A DNA stretch of 19,626 nucleotides from DATLWN01 sp964422615. GTDB lineage: Bacteria > Pseudomonadota > Zetaproteobacteria > Mariprofundales > Mariprofundaceae. The position numbers were made by a program, and so were the translations under genes. Numbering within the stretch: the stretch's first letter is position 1; each line of letters opens with the position of its first letter. The stretch spans positions 1 through 19,626 of the forward strand of contig CAYRBJ010000035.1 in NCBI GenBank assembly GCA_964422615.1. The letters are read 5' to 3'. The notes beneath the pieces are model-generated. The model worked only from the letters and a program-made list of their open reading frames with translations, ran no database searches and had not been told where the DNA came from. Positions 14,660 to 19,626 of this stretch are shown piece by piece.

Positions 14660-14920
14660 ATGTGCGCTGGCTCACAATCAGTAATTTCCGTACTTTTCGG
14701 CCATGCCGTAACAAACGCAGCATCGGCAGCTGCCAAATTTTATCAATTTTAACGATATGTTGGGCTTTTCGGCTCGCCTTGCAAGTGCTCTAGCCGGCTT
14801 TCGTGACCGACCGGATGTATAGCCGGTATACGATAGGTATCCAGCCACTTGGAAACGGCTATTGATTATGAACCGAATCTGTTCAATCTTGGCCATATCG
14901 TATTCGGAGGATTCGGGATC
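14660..14920 (+). promoter_or_regulatory. AT-richer leader region before the permease gene
   Basis: 261 bp between the gap and the permease start, with no convincing gene. An A/T-rich block (about 14735-14760) and several TAT-rich hexamers near 14815-14840 could contain the permease promoter, but no pair of boxes with proper spacing stands out. The strong Shine-Dalgarno GGAGG (14906-14910) lies 10 nt before ATG 14921 and fixes that start. Confidence 0.3.
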
Positions 14921-16297
14921 ATGGTTCGCACGCTATTCCGCAGAAGACATCTCTCGCATGATTCGGAGCATGAATTGCACCGTGCCTTGGGGGTGCTGGA
15001 TTTGACTCTGCTCGGTATCGGGGCGGTGATCGGGGCGGGCATTTTCGTGCTCACGGGCGTGGCGGCTGCCACCCAGGCCGGACCGGGCCTGGTGCTCTCA
15101 TTCATTGTGGCCGGTGCCGCCTGTGGCCTGACGGCTCTGATCTACGCGGAGCTTGCTTCCAGCATTCCGTTTGCCGGCAGCGCCTATACCTATACCTATG
15201 CGAGCCTCGGCGAATTGCCGGCCTGGCTGATCGGCTGGGTGCTGGTGCTTGAATACGGCGTGGCCTCGGCGGCTGTTTCCATCGGCTGGTCCGGTTATCT
15301 CGGCAACCTGTTCGGCAGTACCGGTTTCTATCTGCCGGCAGAACTGACGCGCGCGCCCGGAGACGGCGGCATCATGAATCTTCCGGCAGCCCTGATCGTC
15401 ATGGCTGTCAGCACCGTGCTGGCCCTGGGTATCCGCCAGGGAAGCCGGCTCAACAGCGGCATTGTTGCCATCAAGCTATTGGTGCTGGCGCTGTTCATCA
15501 TCGTCGCGGTCGGGCATGTGAATCCTGCCAACTGGCATCCCTTTCTGCCGTTCGGCTGGCATGGGGTGATGGCGGGAGCCGCCTATATCTTCTTCGCCTA
15601 TATCGGCTTCGACGCCGTTTCCACGGCGGCCGAGGAAGCGCACAATCCGCAGCGGGATGTGCCGCGCGGCATCCTGTTCAGTCTCGCGGCCTGCACGATC
15701 CTGTATATGGTTGTCTCCGTGCTGTTAACCGGTGTGCTGTCGTATACGCGCCTGAACGTGCCCGATCCGGTGGCCTTTGCCATGACCAGCATCGGGGCGG
15801 TGACGGTGGCGCGCCTGATCAGTATCGGTGCCATCGCCGGCCTGACCTCGGTGCTGCTGGTGTTGCTGTACGGCCAGAGCCGCATCTTCTTCTCCATGTC
15901 ACGCGACGGCATGCTGCCGGAGATCTTCTCCCGCGTGCATCCCCGTTTCCGCAGTCCGGTGGTTGTCACCCTTGCCACCGGTATTATCGTCGCAGGCGTG
16001 GCCGCGTTCACACCGATCCAGCGCGTGGCGGAACTGGTGAACATGGGCACGCTGTCGGCATTTACGCTGGTGGCGCTGGGGGCGTTGGTGATGCGCCACA
16101 CCCATCCCGATCTGCCGCGCCCGTTCAGGGCGCCGTTCATGCCGTGGACGTCCGTACTGGCCATGGCATTCTGTCTGTTCCTGATCGCACATCTCAGCCA
16201 TGTCACGTTCATCGGCTTCGGCATCTGGACGGTGGTCGGCCTGATCATCTATTTCTCCTATTCCCGGCACCGGAGCGTGATGGCCAAGGCCGAATAA
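14921..16297 (+). CDS. APC-family amino-acid permease
   Basis: A 458-residue inner-membrane transporter of the amino acid-polyamine-organocation family, probably with 12 membrane helices. After a basic cytoplasmic start (MVRTLFRRRH) comes LLGIGAVIGAGIFVLTG, whose GAGIF belongs to the substrate-binding unwound part of helix 1. Further family blocks include FAGSAYTYTYASLGE, FFAYIGFDAVSTAAEEAHNPQRDVPRGI, GQSRIFFSMSRDGMLP and LPRPFRAPFMPW. The FIGFD...EE.NP..D.P.GI block and overall layout resemble cationic amino-acid transporters of the CAT/YfnA group. The exact substrate cannot be read. ATG 14921 is preferred over an in-frame TTG at 14849 because of GGAGG 10 nt upstream and family length. It converges on the aldehyde dehydrogenase gene with 23 bp between them. 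Confidence 0.9.
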   Translation: MVRTLFRRRHLSHDSEHELHRALGVLDLTLLGIGAVIGAGIFVLTGVAAATQAGPGLVLSFIVAGAACGLTALIYAELASSIPFAGSAYTYTYASLGELPAWLIGWVLVLEYGVASAAVSIGWSGYLGNLFGSTGFYLPAELTRAPGDGGIMNLPAALIVMAVSTVLALGIRQGSRLNSGIVAIKLLVLALFIIVAVGHVNPANWHPFLPFGWHGVMAGAAYIFFAYIGFDAVSTAAEEAHNPQRDVPRGILFSLAACTILYMVVSVLLTGVLSYTRLNVPDPVAFAMTSIGAVTVARLISIGAIAGLTSVLLVLLYGQSRIFFSMSRDGMLPEIFSRVHPRFRSPVVVTLATGIIVAGVAAFTPIQRVAELVNMGTLSAFTLVALGALVMRHTHPDLPRPFRAPFMPWTSVLAMAFCLFLIAHLSHVTFIGFGIWTVVGLIIYFSYSRHRSVMAKAE

Positions 16298-16314
16298 GCC
16301 CCGTCGGCGACAGG

Positions 16315-16337
16315 CGCGGACTACGCTTGTGTCCGCG
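16315..16337. terminator. Possible bidirectional hairpin between convergent genes
   Basis: CGCGGAC (16315-16321) and GTCCGCG (16331-16337) pair perfectly over 7 bp around a 9-nt loop, between the permease and aldehyde dehydrogenase 3' ends. It overlaps the last codons of the dehydrogenase gene. No T-tract is present on either side, so it is a weak terminator candidate. Confidence 0.3.
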
Positions 16338-17787
16338 GCTCCAGGCGGATGGCGATCATCTTCGGTTCGCTCATCTCCATCATGGCCGAGCGGATGCCCT
16401 CGCGGCCCAGTCCGGAGTCCTTGCTGCCGCCATACGGCATATGGTCGACCCTGAAGGTGGGGAAATCGTTGATGATGACGCCCCCGGTTTCGATACGTTC
16501 GATGGCGGTCTGCACGGTCGGCAGGTGCCGGCTGAATACCGCAGCCTGCAGGCCGAAGGGCGAGGCGTTGATGCGCTCGATCGCCTCGTCGATGCCGTCC
16601 ACCGGCTGCAAGGTGATCACCGGCGCGAAGATCTCCTTGCTGCACACGAGCATGCCCTCGTGCACATCGGTCAGCACGGTCGGTTCGATGACACTGCCGA
16701 TGCCGAGGGCCAAGCGATGCCCGCCACAGGCGATGCGGGCGCCATCGGCCACCGCCTCCTCGATAACGGCCATGATGCGCTCGGCGGCCTCCGGCGAGAT
16801 GACCGGGCCGACGATGACGTCGGCATCGCGCGGGTTGCCGGCGCGGGTGGACTTGGCTTGGGCCACAATCATTTCCAGCAGGGATTCGAAGATCTGATGG
16901 TGTGCATAGATACGCTGTACGGCGATGCATGACTGACCGGCTTGGGCAAAGCCGCCGAGCACCAGACGCTCGGCAGCCCATGCCAGATCCGCGTCGCAAT
17001 CGACGTAGGAGCCGGAGTTGCCGCCCAACTCCAGGGTCACGCGCTGTTTGTCTACGGCGTGCTTCAGTTTCCAGCCAACGTCCGGGCTGCCGGTGAAGCT
17101 GACCATGCGCACCGCCTCGTCTGTCAACAGCAGCGGCACATCCCGGTGGCGCATCGGCAGTACGTTGACACTGCCGTCGGGCCAGCCGGCGGCGCTGGCG
17201 ACCCTGGCCATCAACAGGGCCGCGATGGGTGTGTTGGTGGCGGGCTTGATGATGATGGCATTGCCGCTGGCCAGCGCCGGCGCCACCTTGTGTGCCACCA
17301 GGTTCAGCGGAAAATTGAATGGGGTGATGCCGAAGATGACACCGAGCGGTTCCCGGCGCGTATAGCCCTCATAGCCGATGCCGCGCTCCATACCATCCAT
17401 CGCCACTTGTTCACCACAGAACCGCCGGGCTTCCTCTGCGGCCCAGGAAAAGGTGGCCAGCGTGCGAGCAAACTCCTGTTCGGCGAACATGCGCGGTTTG
17501 CCGCCCTCGAGGATCAGGGCATCGACCAGTTCGGCACGGATGTCGCGCAGGCTGTCGCGCATGCGCAACAACAGCTCCGCGCGCTGGAAACGGCTCATCG
17601 CCTTCAGGGTCTGGCAGGCGGACCGGCTGCTGCGGATGGCATCCCTGATCTGTCTGCGCCCGGCCATGGAAACGGTGCCGACCAGGGAACCGTCAAAGGG
17701 GCTCTTGATCTCGGCGGCCTGGACATTGCCATCACGGCCCTCGCCATGGATCCACAGATAGAAATGCGGTGCGGTGTGCTTGTTCAT
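16321..17787 (-). CDS. NAD(P)+-dependent aldehyde dehydrogenase
   Basis: A 488-residue enzyme oxidising an aldehyde to the carboxylic acid. The catalytic set is complete: N158 in PFNFPLN, K181 in KPATNTP, E253 in TLELGGNSG and C287 in GQSCIAVQR. The later blocks KEIFAPVITL and INDFPTFRVDHMPYGGSKDSGLGREG are conserved too. The C-terminal part resembles lactaldehyde and non-phosphorylating glyceraldehyde-3-phosphate dehydrogenase-type members of the superfamily, but the substrate cannot be assigned from sequence alone. ATG 17787 has GGAG (17793-17796) 5 nt upstream and a promoter candidate 40 bp upstream. Monocistronic by context: the permease converges on it and lepA diverges from it. No link with the permease is shown. 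Confidence 0.9.
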   Translation of the reverse strand: MNKHTAPHFYLWIHGEGRDGNVQAAEIKSPFDGSLVGTVSMAGRRQIRDAIRSSRSACQTLKAMSRFQRAELLLRMRDSLRDIRAELVDALILEGGKPRMFAEQEFARTLATFSWAAEEARRFCGEQVAMDGMERGIGYEGYTRREPLGVIFGITPFNFPLNLVAHKVAPALASGNAIIIKPATNTPIAALLMARVASAAGWPDGSVNVLPMRHRDVPLLLTDEAVRMVSFTGSPDVGWKLKHAVDKQRVTLELGGNSGSYVDCDADLAWAAERLVLGGFAQAGQSCIAVQRIYAHHQIFESLLEMIVAQAKSTRAGNPRDADVIVGPVISPEAAERIMAVIEEAVADGARIACGGHRLALGIGSVIEPTVLTDVHEGMLVCSKEIFAPVITLQPVDGIDEAIERINASPFGLQAAVFSRHLPTVQTAIERIETGGVIINDFPTFRVDHMPYGGSKDSGLGREGIRSAMMEMSEPKMIAIRLEPRTQA

Positions 17788-17826
17788 ACGGTCTCCGCCA
17801 TCGTATGGCCTCTGGCATGATCACTC

Positions 17827-17832
17827 AGCATA
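17827..17832 (-). promoter_or_regulatory. Extended -10 promoter of the aldehyde dehydrogenase gene
   Basis: On the minus strand TGCTATGCT forms an extended -10 (TG-C-TATGCT), 40 bp before ATG 17787. The predicted transcription start near 17820 leaves a leader of about 33 nt that contains the GGAG site. No good -35 is present, which suits an extended -10 promoter. Confidence 0.45.
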
Positions 17833-17872
17833 GCACGGGATCGGGTGTATGGCGCGGGCACCGCCCGACCGC

Positions 17873-17878
17873 TACACT
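17873..17878 (+). promoter_or_regulatory. -10 box very close to the lepA start
   Basis: TACACT (4 of 6 to TATAAT) lies 9 nt before lepA ATG 17888. There is no Shine-Dalgarno between the hexamer and the start codon. If used, transcription would begin within a few bases of the ATG. The -35 region is not convincing. Confidence 0.35.
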
Positions 17879-17887
17879 GCCGCGCCA

Positions 17888-19626
17888 ATGAACCAGTCCC
17901 GCATCCGCAATTTTTCGATCATCGCACATATCGACCATGGAAAATCGACGCTGGCCGATCGCCTGATCGAGGATACCGGCGCCCTGACCCAACGCGAGAT
18001 GAAGAAGCAGGTGCTCGATTCCATGGATCTGGAGCAGGAGCGCGGCATTACCATCAAGGCGCAGACGGCGGCATTGGGCTACAAGGCCGCCGACGGCCAT
18101 ATCTACAATCTGAATCTGATCGATACGCCGGGGCATGTGGATTTCACCTACGAGGTGTCACGTTCGCTGCAGGCCTGCGAGGGAGCATTGCTGGTCATCG
18201 ACGCGACCCAGGGCGTGGAGGCCCAGACCCTGGCCAATGTCTACCTGGCACTGGAGAATAACCTCGAGATCATACCGGTGATCAACAAGATCGACCTGCC
18301 GTCCGCGGATGTGGATGAGGCCAGGCGACAGATCGAGGAGGTCATCGGCCTGGATGCGTCCGGCGCCATCGCCGTGTCGGCCAAGACCGGGCAGGGCATC
18401 GCCACGGTACTGGAGGCGATCGTGCATCGCATCCCGCCTCCGAGCGGCAATCCTGAATCACCGCTGAAGGCCCTGGTCGTCGATTCATGGTTTGACCCGT
18501 ACGTCGGGGCCGTGGCCGTGGTGCGCGTCGTCGACGGCCAAGTGCGCAAAGGCGATAAGATCCGTCTGATGTCCAGCCGCCGAGCCTTCGAGGTGCAGGA
18601 TCTGGGTGTGTTCCGGCCGCAGCCCTTGGCGCGTGATGCCCTGCACGCCGGCGAGGTCGGCTTCATGGTCTGCGGCATCAAGGAGTTGGCCGAACTGAAG
18701 GTCGGTGACACCGTGACCCAAGAGCGCAAGCCGGCGACCGAGCCGCTGCCGGGTTATCGTGAACCAAAACCGATGGTGTTCTCCGGCCTGTATCCGGTCG
18801 ATTCCGGCGACTATGCCGACCTGCGCGATTCTCTGGAAAAGCTTCACCTGAACGATCCGGCCTTTACCTTCGAGCCCGAGAATTCGGCGGCGCTCGGCCT
18901 GGGCTTCCGTTGCGGTTTTTTGGGCATGCTGCACATGGAGATCGTGCAGGAGCGCCTGGAGCGCGAATACGATCTCGATCTGATCACTACCGCACCTTCA
19001 GTGGTCTACCGTCTGACCATGCAGAACGGCGAGGAGCGCGAGATCTCAAATCCCAGCCAGTTCCCGGACCCGGCCGGTATCCGGGTCATCGAGGAGCCGC
19101 GGGTGACGGCGAACATCTTTGCGCCGACCGAATATGTCGGGGCGCTGATGAAATTGTGCCAGGAACGACGGGGCACCCAGAAGGCGATGAACTATATCTC
19201 CGACAATCGCGTGATGCTGAGCTACGATCTGCCGTTGGCCGAGATGGTCATCGATTTCTATGACCGCCTGAAATCGATCTCGCGCGGTTATGCCTCGATG
19301 GACTACGAGCTGTCGGGTTTTGCCCCGGACGATGTGGTCAAACTCGATGTGCTGGTGCATGGTGAGCCGGTCGATGCCCTGTCATTGATTGTCCACCGGT
19401 CGGTGGCGGAGAGCCGCGGACGGGAACTGGTGCAGAAGCTGCGTGAACTGATCCCGAGGCAACAGTTCGATGTACCGCTGCAGGCGGCGATCGGCGGACG
19501 TATCCTGGCGCGTGAGACGGTCAAGGCAGTGCGCAAGAATGTCACGGCCAAGTGCTACGGCGGAGATATTACGCGCAAGCGCAAGTTGCTCGAGAAGCAG
19601 AAGGCCGGTAAAAAGCGCATGAAGAA
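17888..19626 (+). CDS. lepA: Elongation factor 4 / LepA (3' end outside window)
   Basis: 579 complete codons are visible, with no stop, in frame to the end of the window; LepA is normally about 600 residues, so only about 20 are missing. It is a ribosome-associated translational GTPase. The motifs are in order: G1 AHIDHGKST (13-21), the switch segment ERGITIKAQT, G3 DTPGH (79-83), and G4 NKID (133-136). The LepA-specific block is present (GFRCGFLGMLHMEIVQERLEREYDLDLI), and the C-terminal domain reaches ...VRKNVTAKCYGGDITRKRKLLEKQKAGKKRMK, the family's characteristic tail. The ATG at 17888 starts the conserved NQSRIRNFSIIAHIDHG sequence. In many proteobacteria lepB follows lepA; that neighbour would be outside the window. 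It is divergent from the aldehyde dehydrogenase with a 100-bp gap. Confidence 0.97.
   Translation, partial: MNQSRIRNFSIIAHIDHGKSTLADRLIEDTGALTQREMKKQVLDSMDLEQERGITIKAQTAALGYKAADGHIYNLNLIDTPGHVDFTYEVSRSLQACEGALLVIDATQGVEAQTLANVYLALENNLEIIPVINKIDLPSADVDEARRQIEEVIGLDASGAIAVSAKTGQGIATVLEAIVHRIPPPSGNPESPLKALVVDSWFDPYVGAVAVVRVVDGQVRKGDKIRLMSSRRAFEVQDLGVFRPQPLARDALHAGEVGFMVCGIKELAELKVGDTVTQERKPATEPLPGYREPKPMVFSGLYPVDSGDYADLRDSLEKLHLNDPAFTFEPENSAALGLGFRCGFLGMLHMEIVQERLEREYDLDLITTAPSVVYRLTMQNGEEREISNPSQFPDPAGIRVIEEPRVTANIFAPTEYVGALMKLCQERRGTQKAMNYISDNRVMLSYDLPLAEMVIDFYDRLKSISRGYASMDYELSGFAPDDVVKLDVLVHGEPVDALSLIVHRSVAESRGRELVQKLRELIPRQQFDVPLQAAIGGRILARETVKAVRKNVTAKCYGGDITRKRKLLEKQKAGKKRMK

Noticed and set aside
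14446..14736. Minus-strand frame through the tandem repeat and gap (Ala-Ala-Ser repeats)
   Set aside because: It depends on unknown bases, overlaps the barrel gene start, and its coding content is only the repeat translated.
15899..16999. 366-residue minus-strand frame across the permease/dehydrogenase boundary
   Set aside because: It is an out-of-frame reading of the aldehyde dehydrogenase plus antisense of the permease, rich in His/Arg shadow sequence.
17845..18261. 138-residue plus-strand frame overlapping the start of lepA
   Set aside because: It is in the wrong frame relative to lepA, whose GTPase motifs are unbroken from ATG 17888 to the window end.

Overview
The window reads as a chromosomal segment from a GC-rich Gram-negative bacterium. 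A gammaproteobacterial or closely related lineage is the best guess, with low confidence because no rRNA or other strong phylogenetic marker is present. The basis is high GC in coding regions, an exported TPR/outer-membrane beta-barrel protein, c-di-GMP signalling enzymes, and a fused FadJ-type beta-oxidation subunit. The sequence is part of a scaffold: one run of exactly 100 N (14560-14659) interrupts it, and both ends cut genes.

Layout, left to right. The 3' end of dapB (1-192) is followed by a thioredoxin-reductase-like ferredoxin/flavodoxin-NADP reductase (247-1275). Three overlapping plus-strand genes form a fatty-acid degradation operon: a FadI-type thiolase (1379-2737), a FadJ-type hydratase/dehydrogenase (2725-4803) and a long-chain acyl-CoA synthetase (4787-6577). 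On the minus strand comes a compact amrB-amrA-amrS operon (9012 down to 6596). These are the Memo, AMMECR1 and radical-SAM families of the 'AmmeMemoRadiSam' system, whose chemistry is not established.

Two divergent c-di-GMP enzymes follow. A PAS-GAF-HD-GYP phosphodiesterase (minus, 10693-9134) and a PAS-GGDEF diguanylate cyclase (plus, 11163-12221) share a 469-bp intergenic region with several small palindromes. Next, on the minus strand, are two small genes and one large gene: a 65-residue SAP-like, cysteine-rich protein (12467-12270), a 57-residue unknown protein with a very strong Shine-Dalgarno (12732-12559), and a secreted TPR/outer-membrane beta-barrel protein (14470-12905). A 9-bp tandem repeat running into the assembly gap sits 34 bp upstream of the barrel gene's start codon.

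The right end holds an APC-family amino-acid permease (14921-16297), a convergent aldehyde dehydrogenase (17787-16321), and a divergent lepA (from 17888, cut by the window edge about 20 residues before its expected end).

How the genes fit together: acyl-CoA synthetase, hydratase/dehydrogenase and thiolase cover activation and all beta-oxidation steps except the acyl-CoA dehydrogenase, which is not in the window. The two c-di-GMP enzymes have opposite activities and could be co-regulated from their shared region. I see no phage genes, insertion sequences, CRISPR arrays, tRNA or rRNA. The most unusual material is the amr operon, the barrel/57-aa/SAP-like stretch with its gap-spanning repeat, and promoters that sit almost on top of the amrB and lepA start codons.
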